A stretch of DNA of 64,000 bases from Sphingomonas azotifigens NBRC 15497 (GCF_002091475.1 NZ_BCTR01000012.1:1-64000); one strand, 5' to 3'. Shown: positions 31,575-41,515, numbered from the stretch's first letter. Program-made: numbers and translations. The notes: generated from the letters alone by a model not told the origin.

Positions 31575-32954
31575 TCACTCCTGGCTGGGAGTTTGTACCG
31601 GGCCAATCTCTTCGGGTGCATTTGCTACGATGGCGAGCATCGCCGCCCAGGCCGCGACGTTCTGGCGCAGCTGCTCGGGATCGATCTTGTCGAGCGTGTC
31701 GTCGGGCGTGTGGTGCAGGTCGAAATAGCGCAGGCCCGACTGGTTCATGCCGATCGTGCCGACGCTGCGCGCGAGGATCGGTTCGACATCGGTGCCGCCA
31801 TGCGCCACGCCGCGGCCACGCTCGATGCCGATCGGATAGAGCGCGGTTTCCAGCCGGTCGGCGATCGCCTTTGCGCCGGTCGGGAGGTTGGTCTCGAACT
31901 TCCAGATCCGGTCGGCGCCGAAATCGGATTCCATCGCCAGCGCGTGGCGTTCGGCCGCATGCGCCTTGGCATAGGCCGCGCCGCCAAAGCCGCCGACTTC
32001 CTCGGCGCCGAACCACACCACGCGGATCGTGCGGCGCGGCTGGCCCAGCTTCGCCGCCTGCAGCGCCGCGGCGGTGGTGATCGCGACGCCAGCCGCGTCG
32101 TCAATCGCGCCGGTGCCGAGGTCCCAGCTGTCGAGATGGCCGCCGACGACGATGACGCCGGCCGCCGGATCGCTGCCGGGAATGTCGGCGATGACGTTGC
32201 CCGATTCCGCCTCGCCCTTGAATTGCGGCGTGACGCTGAGGCGCAGCTTCACCGGCCCGCGCTTGACCAGTCGCACCAGTTGCTCGGCGTCCGGCACGGA
32301 GAGTGCGGCCGCCGCGATCGGCGAGACACCCTTGGCCCAGGTGGTGACGCCGGTATGCGGGTTGCGGTGGTGATCGGTGCCGATCGAGCGGATCAGCACG
32401 GCGGCGGCGCCCTTGCCGGCGGCGATGCTGGGACCGGCGCGGCGGACGGCACCGTAATAGCCATATTGCGAGCCGTCCTGCGTCGGCACCATCGCATGGT
32501 CGATAAAGGCGATCTTGCCCTTGAGGCTGCCGGCCGGCGCCGCCTGGAGATCGGCGAGCGAGGGGAAATAGACGATTTCGGCTTCGAGCGGCTGCGCGCC
32601 GGTCGATCCCGAATAGCCGAGCGCGGCGATGCTGAGCTTCTGCGACGATGCGCCGAGCACTTCCGCCGTCTCCACGCCGCGCACCCAAACCGGCATGCGA
32701 TAGGTCTCGATATGGACGTTCTGGAAGCCGAGCGCGGTGAGCTTCTTGACGCCCCAGGCTCGGGCACGCGCCTCGGCCTCGGTCGCGGCGAGGCGCTGGC
32801 CGACCTCGGTGGTGAGTCCCTCCACCACGTCCCAGGCAACCTCGTCCTTCAGCGCGGCGTCGCGCGCGCTCGCCACCTGGGCGGCGGTCTGGGCTAGGGC
32901 GGGAAGGGGAAGGGCGAGCGCGGCGGCGGCCGCGAGCGGGAGGACCTTGATCAT
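31575..32954 (-). CDS. Secreted M28-family zinc aminopeptidase with PA domain
   Basis: This 459-residue exported protein has a signal peptide ending ALAQ near residue 22. A protease-associated insert spans about 110-245, followed by an M28 catalytic domain. Zinc-site motifs are GGHLDSWDLGTGAIDDAAG and the catalytic FGAEEVGGFG, with a later HHTPDDT. Such enzymes trim N-terminal residues from peptides or, for carboxypeptidase Q relatives, cleave dipeptides. The start at 32954 follows from the signal peptide. It is divergent from the TonB receptor, whose gene product might import the released peptides or metals. Confidence 0.9.
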   Translation of the reverse strand: MIKVLPLAAAAALALPLPALAQTAAQVASARDAALKDEVAWDVVEGLTTEVGQRLAATEAEARARAWGVKKLTALGFQNVHIETYRMPVWVRGVETAEVLGASSQKLSIAALGYSGSTGAQPLEAEIVYFPSLADLQAAPAGSLKGKIAFIDHAMVPTQDGSQYGYYGAVRRAGPSIAAGKGAAAVLIRSIGTDHHRNPHTGVTTWAKGVSPIAAAALSVPDAEQLVRLVKRGPVKLRLSVTPQFKGEAESGNVIADIPGSDPAAGVIVVGGHLDSWDLGTGAIDDAAGVAITTAAALQAAKLGQPRRTIRVVWFGAEEVGGFGGAAYAKAHAAERHALAMESDFGADRIWKFETNLPTGAKAIADRLETALYPIGIERGRGVAHGGTDVEPILARSVGTIGMNQSGLRYFDLHHTPDDTLDKIDPEQLRQNVAAWAAMLAIVANAPEEIGPVQTPSQE

Positions 32955-33022
32955 ATACGCGATGCTAACCAGCGGGTGACCGATTGCAATGGGGCTCGCT
33001 CGCCGTTTCCGGGGACCCACAA

Positions 33023-33069
33023 AATTTCTGGAGAAGAAATTGCAACGCGTTGAAGGAAGCCTGTTTTAA
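33023..33069 (+). promoter_or_regulatory. Candidate promoter and operator of the TonB receptor
   Basis: A perfect dyad AATTTCT-N5-AGAAATT (33023-33041) overlaps TTGCAA (33040-33045), which is followed 18 bases later by TTTTAA (33064-33069). This resembles a -35/-10 pair with a regulator site on the -35. A second palindrome, GTCGA-N5-TCGAC, lies at 33074-33088. The stretch is clearly AT-richer than its surroundings. The promoter is inferred. Confidence 0.45.
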
Positions 33070-33216
33070 TAATGTCGAAGATCTCGACAAGGTTGGCGTA
33101 GTCGTCAGTAAAATCATACAAATAGGTGATTTTCCATAGACATAAAATCCATGCCTGCGAGCGCCGTTCGAACCGACTTCTCTACAATGGCAGAGACGAA
33201 AATATCTGTAGGGAGG

Positions 33217-35751
33217 ATGCCGGTGAAAACCGTGCTCATGAATTCGATTGCGTTCCTCGCACTCGCTGGCCCAGCCTATGCGGGTCCCGAAGTTGCCGTT
33301 CCGAACGGCGGCGTAGCCCATGCCGATGCCGGCGATCCGCAAGCGGCGCCCGCCTCCAAGCCGAACAAGGCGGTGTTCTCCACTGGCGTCGCCAAGGGCC
33401 GCGACCTGCTGGACAGCGCCATCTCGACCAGCGCGATCGGCGGCGAGCGCATCGAGCAAATTGGCGCCCGCACGCTGGGCGAAGTGTTGCGCACGGTGCC
33501 CGGCATCCGCGTCGAGGACTGGGGCAATGGCGGCTATGCCAATTACACCATTCGCGGCCTGCCGCTGGCGGGCACCGGCTCGAAATGGCTGCAATTCCAG
33601 GAAGACGGCCTGCCGGTCCTCGAATTCGGCGATCTTTCCCACCTCAACAACGACATGCTCGTGCGGCCGGACCTGAACCTCGCCCGAATCGAATCGATCC
33701 GTGGCGGATCGGCCTCTACCTTCGCCTCCAACTCGCCGGGCGGCGTCCTCAATTTCATCTCGAAGACCGGCGAGGAGGAGGGCGGTTCGGTCGAGCTCAG
33801 CACCGGGTTGGTCGATTATGACAGCCAGCGTGGCGACTTCGAATATGGCGGTCGCCTCTCCAGCAATCTGCGCTTTCACCTCGGCGGCTATTATCGCGCC
33901 GGCGCCGGCGCGCGCGATCCGGGTGCGAGCAGCTTCCATGGGGGGCAACTGAAGCTCAACGTGACCCGCGACTTCACCAACGGTTATGTGCGCGTCTACG
34001 CCAAGCTGCTCGACGACCGGCAAGCCTTCTACACCGCGGGTCCGATGGGGGTAACGGGGAGCGATGCCGATCCCACCTATACGCCGATCGCGAACTTCGA
34101 TCCGCGGACGAACAACACCATCTCGAAGAACCTGCCGATCTTGCTCGGCGTGAGCATCGATCCGAAGATCCTCCCCAATCCGCTGTCGCAGGCATGGCGG
34201 GTAAAGTCCAAGGCGCTGGGCCTGGAAGCCAAGTTCGACATTGCCGCCTGGACCTTTGTCGATCGCATGCGGTACAGCAATAATTCGAGTGCGGTCGGCG
34301 GGTCGCAGCCGATCATTGTCACTTCGGCGGGGAGGCTGGCCGCGATGTTCGGCGGTCCTGGCGCGAGCTTTTCCTATGCCAGTGGTCCCAATGCCGGGCA
34401 GGCGATCACCAATCCGGCGACCTTGAACGGCAACGGTCTCGCAGCCTATACCGCGTTCAACACGCTGGGCAGCCCCAAGGCCGACTATTTCGTCAACGAC
34501 TTCCGCGCCTCGCGGGTATGGAAGGTCGCCGGCGGAGACCTGACGCTGACCAGCGGCGTGTACAAGGCGCTCCAGAACTTCACCACCATCCTGTCGATGG
34601 ACGCGGGCTATCAGGATTTCGCCGGACCGAACTCGGCGCTCCTCGATCTGCGCACGGCCGGGGGCACGAAGCTGACCCAGGGCGGGGTTGCCGCATTCAG
34701 CACCTTCCCCTTCACCGTGGCGGGCAACCGCTATGGCGACGTCGATCACGACATTACCGCGCCCTACGGGTCGCTGAACTTCCACAAGGGCCGCGTGTCA
34801 GTCGGCGGCAGCCTTCGCTATGACAGCGGCAAGGTGAAGGGACAGCGCTACGGCATCGAACTCGGCGGCAATCGCACGCGCTGGCGCCCGTTCGACATCA
34901 ATGGCGACGGCGTCATCAGCCAGCCGGAGCAGGTGGCCGACGGCATCCAGGCAGACATGCCCGCCCCGGTCGATTATTCCTATCACTATGTCAGCTATTC
35001 GGTCGGCGTGAACTTCCGGATTTCGCAGAGCTTCGCCGCGTTCGCGCGCTACAGCAAGGGCGCCCGCGCGCTGGCGGACTCGATTTACTTTACGCCGATC
35101 ATCAATTCGGTCACTGGCAAGCCCGCGCATCGCAAGGACGTCTACGATCCCGTCCGCCAGGCGGAGGCGGGCGTAAAGTATCGCACCGACACGCTGACCC
35201 TGAATCTGACGGGCTTCGTGGCCAACACGGCGGAGCAGAATTTTCAGGTCAACGCCGCTGCCAATGGCGTCCTTACGCTCGTGCCGTTCAGCCGCACCTA
35301 TCGCGCCTATGGTGCGGAGTTCGAGGGCAGCTATCAGCGCGGTCCCTTCAGCCTGACCGCTGCGGCGACCTATACCCATGCCGAAATCAAGAGCGACAGC
35401 ACCAATGCGGCGCTGGCCGGCAATACCCCGCGCCACCAGCCCACGCTGATCGTGCAGGCAATGCCGGTGGTGGACCTGGGCGCGGTCAGTCTCGGATCCT
35501 CGCTGGTCTATACCGGATCGAGCTACGCGCAGGACGTGAACAAGCTCAAGATGCCGGCCTACAGCACCGTCAACGCCTTCATCGAGTATCGACCGATCGA
35601 TCGAATCACCGTTTCGGTCACCGGCAGCAACTTGTTCAACGCGCTGGGCCTGGTTGACGTCACCCAGGGCAGCATGCCTGCGGACGGTATCGTCAGCGTC
35701 CGCACGATCAACGGCCGCACCGTCGCGGGATCGATCCGCTTCAACTTCTGA
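33217..35751 (+). CDS. TonB-dependent outer-membrane receptor
   Basis: This 844-residue receptor has a signal peptide (ending GPAYA), an N-terminal plug domain (about 45-165, with YTIRGLPLAGTGSK and the RIESIRGGSASTF block) and a large beta-barrel ending in phenylalanine (AGSIRFNF). It should import a bulky nutrient with TonB-ExbBD energy; the ligand is unknown. An EF-hand-like loop, DINGDGVISQPE, occurs in the barrel region at residues 560-571. Start choice is open. ATG 33217 touches its GGGAGG, while GTG 33223 has ideal spacing. A strong terminator follows. Confidence 0.92.
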   Translation: MPVKTVLMNSIAFLALAGPAYAGPEVAVPNGGVAHADAGDPQAAPASKPNKAVFSTGVAKGRDLLDSAISTSAIGGERIEQIGARTLGEVLRTVPGIRVEDWGNGGYANYTIRGLPLAGTGSKWLQFQEDGLPVLEFGDLSHLNNDMLVRPDLNLARIESIRGGSASTFASNSPGGVLNFISKTGEEEGGSVELSTGLVDYDSQRGDFEYGGRLSSNLRFHLGGYYRAGAGARDPGASSFHGGQLKLNVTRDFTNGYVRVYAKLLDDRQAFYTAGPMGVTGSDADPTYTPIANFDPRTNNTISKNLPILLGVSIDPKILPNPLSQAWRVKSKALGLEAKFDIAAWTFVDRMRYSNNSSAVGGSQPIIVTSAGRLAAMFGGPGASFSYASGPNAGQAITNPATLNGNGLAAYTAFNTLGSPKADYFVNDFRASRVWKVAGGDLTLTSGVYKALQNFTTILSMDAGYQDFAGPNSALLDLRTAGGTKLTQGGVAAFSTFPFTVAGNRYGDVDHDITAPYGSLNFHKGRVSVGGSLRYDSGKVKGQRYGIELGGNRTRWRPFDINGDGVISQPEQVADGIQADMPAPVDYSYHYVSYSVGVNFRISQSFAAFARYSKGARALADSIYFTPIINSVTGKPAHRKDVYDPVRQAEAGVKYRTDTLTLNLTGFVANTAEQNFQVNAAANGVLTLVPFSRTYRAYGAEFEGSYQRGPFSLTAAATYTHAEIKSDSTNAALAGNTPRHQPTLIVQAMPVVDLGAVSLGSSLVYTGSSYAQDVNKLKMPAYSTVNAFIEYRPIDRITVSVTGSNLFNALGLVDVTQGSMPADGIVSVRTINGRTVAGSIRFNF

Positions 35752-35779
35752 GACCCTTTCGGGCTACCCCCCAACCTCA

Positions 35780-35815
35780 CCCCCGTCGGACACCGTCCGG
35801 CGGGGGCTTTCTTTT
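35780..35815 (+). terminator. Intrinsic terminator after the TonB receptor
   Basis: CCCCCGTCGGAC (35780-35791) pairs with GTCCGGCGGGGG (35795-35806) around a three-base loop with one G-T pair. CTTTCTTTT follows. Confidence 0.88.
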
Positions 35816-35929
35816 GTCGCGGCGTGTGCGCATTGCGGCGCGCCCGCTGCGTTGCCAACCCGCGCCCGCATCGCTACATGCCACGCGTCTTTCCAGCATC
35901 CAGAATTTTCGCAACGGAGATCCGCCACC

Positions 35930-37609
35930 GTGGCTGCGCAGTACGCCTTCGTCATGAAGGACATGACCAAGACCTTCCCCGGCGCCCCCAAGCCGGTGCT
36001 CAACAACATCAACCTGCAATTCTACCAGGGCGCCAAGATCGGCATCGTCGGTCCGAACGGTGCGGGCAAGTCGACGCTCATGAAGATCATGGCGGGCATC
36101 GACAAGGATTTCGCCGGCGAGGCATGGCCGGGCGAGAACATCACCGTCGGCTATCTGCCGCAGGAGCCGCAGCTCGATCCGACCAAGAACGTGCTCGAGA
36201 ACGTCAAGGACGGCGCGCGCGAAGTGGCGGACATGGTCGATCGCTTCAACGCCATTTCGGCCGAAATGGGCGATCCCAAGGACGACACCGATTTCGACGC
36301 GCTGATGGAGGAGATGGGCGATCTCCAGGCCAAGATCGATGCGGTCGACGGCTGGAGCCTCGACAACCAGCTCGAGATCGCGATGGAAGCGCTGCGCTGC
36401 CCGCCGTCCGACTGGCCGGTCGAGAACCTCTCTGGTGGTGAAAAGCGCCGCATCGCGCTCACCCGCCTGCTGATCCAGAAGCCGTCGATCCTGCTGCTCG
36501 ACGAGCCGACCAACCATCTCGACGCCGAAAGCGTCAACTGGCTGGAAAACCACCTCAAGGAATATGCCGGCGCGGTGCTGATGATCACCCACGACCGCTA
36601 TTTCCTTGACAATGTGGTCGATTGGATCCTCGAGATCGATCGCGGCAAGTATTTCCCGTACGAGGGCAATTACTCGACCTATCTCGAGAAGAAGGCCAAG
36701 CGCCTCGAGCAGGAAGACCGCGAGGCCACCGGCCGCCAGAAGGCGATTCGGGACGAGCTCGAGTGGATCCGGCAGGGCGCCAAGGCCCGCCAGACCAAGT
36801 CGAAGGCGCGTATCGCAAAGTTCGAGCAGCTGGTCGCCAGCCAGGAAAACCGCACGCCGGGCAAAGCCCAGATCGTCATCCAGGTGCCCGAGCGCCTGGG
36901 CGGCAAGGTGATCGAGGCCAAGAACATCTCCAAGGCGTACGGCGACAAGCTGCTGTTCGAGAACCTCTCGTTCATGCTGCCGCCGGGCGGCATCGTCGGC
37001 GTGATCGGACCGAACGGCGCGGGCAAGTCGACGCTGTTCAAGATCATCACCGGCCAGGAAACCCCGGACTCCGGCGATATCGAGATCGGCTCGACCGTGC
37101 GCCTCGGCTATGTCGACCAGAGCCGCGATCATCTCGACGACAGCAAGAACGTCTGGGAGGAAATCTCGGACGGGCTCGACTATATGAAGATCAACGGCCA
37201 CGACCAGTCGACGCGTGCCTATGTCGGCGCGTTCAACTTCAAGGGCCAGGACCAGCAGAAGAATGTCGGCAAGCTCTCGGGCGGTGAGCGCAACCGCGTC
37301 AACATCGCCAAGATGCTGAAGCGCGGCGGCAACGTGCTGCTGCTCGACGAACCGACCAACGACCTCGACGTGGAAACGCTGGGTGCGCTGGAAGAGGCGA
37401 TCGAGAATTTCGCGGGCTGCGCCGTGGTGATCAGCCACGATCGCTTCTTCCTCGATCGTCTCGCCACGCACATCCTCGCCTTCGAGGGCAACAGCCATGT
37501 CGAATGGTTCGAGGGCAATTTCGAAGCCTATGAGGAAGACAAGCGCCGTCGCCTGGGCGATGCCGCCGATCGTCCGACCGCGCTGGCCTATAAGAAGCTG
37601 ACGCGCTGA
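35930..37609 (+). CDS. ettA: ABC-F translation factor EttA
   Basis: This is a 559-residue soluble ABC-F protein with two ATPase domains, each with Walker A (GPNGAGKST), signature (LSGGEKRR and LSGGERNR) and Walker B (LLLDEPTN). The linker and the arm insert in the first domain match EttA, the energy-dependent translational throttle that binds the ribosomal E site. The start is a GTG at 35930 (VAAQYAFVMKDMTK), chosen on family length; ACGGAG lies 11 bases upstream. A longer open frame before it covers the terminator of the previous gene. A terminator follows. Confidence 0.95.
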   Translation: MAAQYAFVMKDMTKTFPGAPKPVLNNINLQFYQGAKIGIVGPNGAGKSTLMKIMAGIDKDFAGEAWPGENITVGYLPQEPQLDPTKNVLENVKDGAREVADMVDRFNAISAEMGDPKDDTDFDALMEEMGDLQAKIDAVDGWSLDNQLEIAMEALRCPPSDWPVENLSGGEKRRIALTRLLIQKPSILLLDEPTNHLDAESVNWLENHLKEYAGAVLMITHDRYFLDNVVDWILEIDRGKYFPYEGNYSTYLEKKAKRLEQEDREATGRQKAIRDELEWIRQGAKARQTKSKARIAKFEQLVASQENRTPGKAQIVIQVPERLGGKVIEAKNISKAYGDKLLFENLSFMLPPGGIVGVIGPNGAGKSTLFKIITGQETPDSGDIEIGSTVRLGYVDQSRDHLDDSKNVWEEISDGLDYMKINGHDQSTRAYVGAFNFKGQDQQKNVGKLSGGERNRVNIAKMLKRGGNVLLLDEPTNDLDVETLGALEEAIENFAGCAVVISHDRFFLDRLATHILAFEGNSHVEWFEGNFEAYEEDKRRRLGDAADRPTALAYKKLTR

Positions 37610-37626
37610 TCGTCGCCAGAGACAAG

Positions 37627-37665
37627 AAAGGGCCGCTTCGCCAGCTGCGAGGCGGCCCTTTTTGT
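37627..37665. terminator. Bidirectional terminator between ettA and acylphosphatase
   Basis: AAAGGGCCGC (37627-37636) pairs with GCGGCCCTTT (37652-37661), and the tail TTTTTGTTTG follows on the plus strand. The A-rich left side makes it usable by the convergent acylphosphatase gene too. Confidence 0.85.
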
Positions 37666-37682
37666 TTGTCCGCGAACCGGGG

Positions 37683-37961
37683 CTACGCGGTGAAGCGCTT
37701 GGTGAAGCCCTTGTGCGCCTTGTCCTCCGCCACCTGCACGCTCTCGACATGCTCGACGCGGGCGAGCGGCGGACCTTCGCGGCATGCCTCGACCAGCAGG
37801 CTAAGCGCGGTGTCTTCGCCGGCGGCGAGGATCTCCACCCGCCCGTCCCGCAGGTTGCGGACCCAGCCGGTCAGCCCGCTGCGCTGCGCGGTTCGCACCA
37901 CCCAGTCGCGATAGCCGACCCCCTGTACCCGTCCCGAAACCAGGATTCGCTGCTGCGCCAT
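37683..37961 (-). CDS. acyP: Acylphosphatase
   Basis: This 92-residue protein matches acylphosphatase, which hydrolyses carboxyl-phosphate bonds such as those in acetyl phosphate or carbamoyl phosphate. The signature VSGRVQGVGYRDWV (active-site Arg near 18) and GWVRNLRDGRVEI (active-site Asn near 36) are intact. It converges on ettA with a shared terminator. A greB homologue lies upstream in the same direction with about 115 bases between. Confidence 0.94.
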   Translation of the reverse strand: MAQQRILVSGRVQGVGYRDWVVRTAQRSGLTGWVRNLRDGRVEILAAGEDTALSLLVEACREGPPLARVEHVESVQVAEDKAHKGFTKRFTA

Positions 37962-38076
37962 ACGCTCCCTTTATACCCGCCCGACGATCTGGGCTCCACT
38001 CACCTGTAGCAGTCTGGCACAGATGGGAAGCGGGGAAGGCGAACGGTCCGCCGCAACTGGGGCAGGCCCCAGCGCG

Positions 38077-38556
38077 TCAGGGGTAGGTGATGGCGATCAC
38101 TTCATATTCGCGCTCGCCTGCCGGCAGCGTCACGCGGCGAAGGTTGCCGATGCGGGCACCGCGCAGGGCGCGGGCGAGCGGTGCGTTCCAGCCGACCAGC
38201 CCCTTGCCGGCATCGGCCTCGTCGTCGCCGACCAGGGTGAGGGTGCGGTGGTTGTCGTCCTCGTCGGCGATGGTCACGCAGGCGCCGAAGTACACGCCGC
38301 TGCGATCCTCCTGGCGGGTGGGATCGACGACCTTGGCGGCCTTCATCCGCCGGGCAAGAAAGCCCAGCCGCCGATCGATCTCGCGCAACCGCTTGCGGCC
38401 GTAGATATAATCGCCATTCTCGGAGCGATCGCCATTGCCCGCCGCCCAGGCAATGGTGTCGACCAGCTTGGGGCGTTCGTGCCCGAAGAGCTGGTCATAT
38501 TCGGCCTTGAGCGCCGCATAGCCTGCGGGCGTGATATAGTTGGGGCGATCGTTCAT
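38077..38556 (-). CDS. greB: Transcript cleavage factor GreB
   Basis: This 159-residue Gre factor has the acidic tip GDRSENGDYIYGRKRLREID. The YIYGRKRLREIDRR signature separates GreB from GreA. A C-terminal FKBP-like domain ends in EVIAITYP. GreB rescues backtracked RNA polymerase with longer extruded RNA than GreA. The lytic transglycosylase gene lies 15 bases upstream in the same direction, so co-transcription is likely. A GreA paralogue is at 4.6 kb. Confidence 0.92.
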   Translation of the reverse strand: MNDRPNYITPAGYAALKAEYDQLFGHERPKLVDTIAWAAGNGDRSENGDYIYGRKRLREIDRRLGFLARRMKAAKVVDPTRQEDRSGVYFGACVTIADEDDNHRTLTLVGDDEADAGKGLVGWNAPLARALRGARIGNLRRVTLPAGEREYEVIAITYP

Positions 38557-38571
38557 GATCGCCCTGCGCTA

Positions 38572-40572
38572 TCAGCCCGGCCGGCTCTTGCCCAGATACC
38601 AGCTGAGGTTCGCCGTGCCCTTGCTGCGCGCATAGGAGGGATTCATCAGATCATAGACCACGGCGTTTTCCAGCACGCGCTGGACGTAGTTCTTGGTTTC
38701 GAAGATCGGGATCTGCTCGATCCAGCGGACCATGTCGCCGCCGGGCAGGCGCGGGTCGCCATAGGCGCTCAGCCATTTGTTCACATTGCCCGGCCCGGCA
38801 TTGTAGGCCGCGACCGCCAGCGGATAGCAGCCGCCATAGTAATTGAGCATGCGCTGGAAATAGCTCGATCCGAGCTCGATATTGTAATCGGTGTCGGCGT
38901 TGAGCGCGCCGGGATTGTAGCTCCTGCCGAGCTTGATCGAGGTCTCACGCGCGGTGCCGGGCATCAGCTGCATCAGCCCGCGCGCGCCGGCGCGGCTTAC
39001 CGCGTCGCGGTTGAACTGGCTTTCCTGGCGAGCGATGGCGTGGATGATCGTCCAATAATCGCGCTGCCCCTCGGGCACCTTCACGGAAGGGTAGCCGGCG
39101 GCGCTATAGTCGGACAGGCCGTTCTGCAACGCGCTGCGGCCGACCATCACGCCCAGATCCGGGCGACCCAGCGTGCGGCTGAGATCGGCGGCAAGGAGAT
39201 GGTCGTCCTCGGTGGTCGCGTCCTCGGCGATCTTGCGGAGGAACAGGCTCTGGTCGCTGCGATTGCCCATCTGGCCGAGGAGCTGCGCGGCGCGGACGAG
39301 TTCGCGGCGGTAGAAGGCCTCCCGCGCGCCCGGCGTCGGAGTCTTGCCGGAAAGGTCGCGGGGGCCGCGCAGCGGCTGGCCGAGCCGCTCGACCGCGAGC
39401 TGGCCGTAGAACAGGTCGGGAAAGCCGCCGGCACGGGTGTAATAGGCCTGCGCGCTCGACATGTTCCCGGCAGCCTCCGCGGCGCGACCGGCCCAGTACA
39501 TGCCCTTGGACTGCGTGCCGGGGGTCTTCGAGCCGCGGCCATAGCGCGCGAACATGCCGACCGCATCGTTCGGACGCCCGAGATTGTAGAGCGCCACCGT
39601 CCCCGCGAGCCAGGTGAGGCTGGTATAATCGTCGCGTACGCCGAGCGAGAGATCGCTGACGTCGGTGCCCGAGGGGAAGGCATCGTCCACCTGCGAAGCG
39701 ATACGATAGGCAAGGTCATACTGCCCGTCCGCCAGCGCACCGCGCGCGGCCGACAGCAGCACCTCGTACCATTTCTCCGGATCGCCCGGGAAACCCGCCA
39801 TCCGCCGCGGCTGGGCGAGGTACGACCGCATCAGCTGGGTTTGGCCGGTCTGGCCGAGCCAGCGCGCCCGATCGGCGATATAGCCATGATCGGCGCCGCC
39901 GCGTGCCTCGGCGAGGCTCGCCTTGCTCGCGGCGTCATAGGCGTTGGTGCGATAGGCGATCCGCGCGTCGAACACCGCGCGCAGCTCGGGCGAGGTGAAG
40001 GCCAGCTGCCGCGTCGCGATGCTCGTAGCACCCTGCCACAGCAGCATGTCCTCGCGCGCATCATGGTCGGCCGGGCGGAGCGCGGTGCCGAACGCGGCGA
40101 GCAGCTTGCTTTCGTCGGCGCCGCGCAGGACGCCCGCGCGCCAGGCACGCCGCGCCTGGTCCTCGGCCTCGGCGCGGCGGCCGGCGGCAGCAAGTGCCTC
40201 GGCATAGCGTAGCCGGCCGGCCGGCGTGATCGGCGGGAAGCGGGTAAAGAAACGGACGGCGAGGTCCGGCATGGTCGCGCCGCTGTCGAGGATCGTCTCG
40301 GCGGCCGCGCGGCGGCTCTTCTCGCCGGGCCAACCGGGATGGGCGAGCAGGAAATTGGCATAGTCGGAAAAGGCGTAATTGTCCGACTGCTGCAGCCGCT
40401 TCCATTCGACCAGCGCCGTGCTCACCGGATCGAACTGGGCCTGGGCCTGCGGCACGAAGCCGCCCGCCAGCGCCGCCAGCATCGCAGGGGTCACCTGCGA
40501 GGAGGCCGCCAGTCCCGAAACACCGGCGAACAGCAACGCGCCTTTGAGTACCGTACCGACCATGCTGGACAT
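38572..40572 (-). CDS. Periplasmic soluble lytic murein transglycosylase
   Basis: This 666-residue exported protein has a long signal peptide, an alpha-superhelical U/L domain of some 430 residues and a C-terminal SLT lysozyme-like domain. The catalytic glutamate is in IARQESQFN. The following GLMQLMPGTA and AYNAGPGNV motifs complete the family 1 pattern. It cleaves glycan strands to 1,6-anhydromuropeptides. ATG 40572 was chosen because it begins the hydrophobic signal; the frame is open further upstream over dapA. It is divergent from dapA. Confidence 0.93.
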   Translation of the reverse strand: MSSMVGTVLKGALLFAGVSGLAASSQVTPAMLAALAGGFVPQAQAQFDPVSTALVEWKRLQQSDNYAFSDYANFLLAHPGWPGEKSRRAAAETILDSGATMPDLAVRFFTRFPPITPAGRLRYAEALAAAGRRAEAEDQARRAWRAGVLRGADESKLLAAFGTALRPADHDAREDMLLWQGATSIATRQLAFTSPELRAVFDARIAYRTNAYDAASKASLAEARGGADHGYIADRARWLGQTGQTQLMRSYLAQPRRMAGFPGDPEKWYEVLLSAARGALADGQYDLAYRIASQVDDAFPSGTDVSDLSLGVRDDYTSLTWLAGTVALYNLGRPNDAVGMFARYGRGSKTPGTQSKGMYWAGRAAEAAGNMSSAQAYYTRAGGFPDLFYGQLAVERLGQPLRGPRDLSGKTPTPGAREAFYRRELVRAAQLLGQMGNRSDQSLFLRKIAEDATTEDDHLLAADLSRTLGRPDLGVMVGRSALQNGLSDYSAAGYPSVKVPEGQRDYWTIIHAIARQESQFNRDAVSRAGARGLMQLMPGTARETSIKLGRSYNPGALNADTDYNIELGSSYFQRMLNYYGGCYPLAVAAYNAGPGNVNKWLSAYGDPRLPGGDMVRWIEQIPIFETKNYVQRVLENAVVYDLMNPSYARSKGTANLSWYLGKSRPG

Positions 40573-40633
40573 GATAGGAGATCCGCCCGTATCTGCCACC
40601 CCGTTTATACCGAAAAGAGGATGATTCCGCGCG

Positions 40634-41515
40634 ATGTTTTCTGGATCGATCCCTGCGTTGGTGACGCCGTTCCAAAACGGCGCGTTCGCGGAGGAGGATT
40701 TCCGCGCGCTCGTCGAATGGCAGATCGGCGAAGGCTCCGCCGCGCTGGTGCCCTGCGGCACCACAGGCGAGGCCGCGACCATGCCGAAGGACGAGCATTT
40801 CCACATCGTACGGGTGTGTGCCGACCAGGCAAAAGGTCGGGTGAAGATCCTCGCCGGCGCCGGCTCGAACGACACGCGCGTGGCGATCGACAACGTCCAT
40901 GCGGCGAAGGACGCAGGCGCCGACGCCGCGCTGATGGTGCCGCCCTATTACAACCGCCCGAGCCAGGAAGGCATTTTCCGCCATTTTGCCGCAGTGGCCG
41001 AGGCGACTGATCTGCCGATCGTGCTCTACAACGTGCCCGGCCGAACGGTCACCGACATCCAGCCCTCGACCATGGCGCGGATCGTCCAGGCCTTTCCCGA
41101 GCGCTTCGTCGGCGTGAAGGACGCGACCGGCAACCTCGGCCGCGTGTCCGAACAGCGCGCGGGCTGCGGCACCGGCTTCGTCCAGCTTTCGGGCAATGAC
41201 GAGACCGCGCTGGCGTTCAACGCGATGGGCGGCGTCGGCTGCGTCTCGGTGACGGCGAACGTCGCGCCGAAGCTGTGTGCCGAATTCCAGGCGGCCTGGG
41301 CTGCCGGCGACACCGCCGGGGCGCTAGCCCTGCACGACAAGCTCTATCCGCTCCACATCGCGATGTTCACCGATGCCTCGCCGGGGCCGGTGAAGTACGC
41401 GATGGGCCGGGTCCGCCCCGGCTTCCCGCAGGAACTCCGCCTGCCGATGACCGAAGCGGGCGAAGCGAGCCGGAAGGCGGTCGACGCCGCGCTGGAATTC
41501 GCCGGGCTTCTCTGA
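40634..41515 (+). CDS. dapA: 4-hydroxy-tetrahydrodipicolinate synthase
   Basis: DapA condenses pyruvate and aspartate semialdehyde, the first committed step to diaminopimelate and lysine. The 293 residues contain the Schiff-base lysine Lys162 (GVKDATG), Tyr132 (LYNVPGR) and Arg137. The usual GTTGES motif reads GTTGEA here, a mild variant. The start is ATG 40634 near the divergent transglycosylase. It is followed by smpB after 67 bases, a gene order common in alphaproteobacteria. Confidence 0.95.
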   Translation: MFSGSIPALVTPFQNGAFAEEDFRALVEWQIGEGSAALVPCGTTGEAATMPKDEHFHIVRVCADQAKGRVKILAGAGSNDTRVAIDNVHAAKDAGADAALMVPPYYNRPSQEGIFRHFAAVAEATDLPIVLYNVPGRTVTDIQPSTMARIVQAFPERFVGVKDATGNLGRVSEQRAGCGTGFVQLSGNDETALAFNAMGGVGCVSVTANVAPKLCAEFQAAWAAGDTAGALALHDKLYPLHIAMFTDASPGPVKYAMGRVRPGFPQELRLPMTEAGEASRKAVDAALEFAGLL

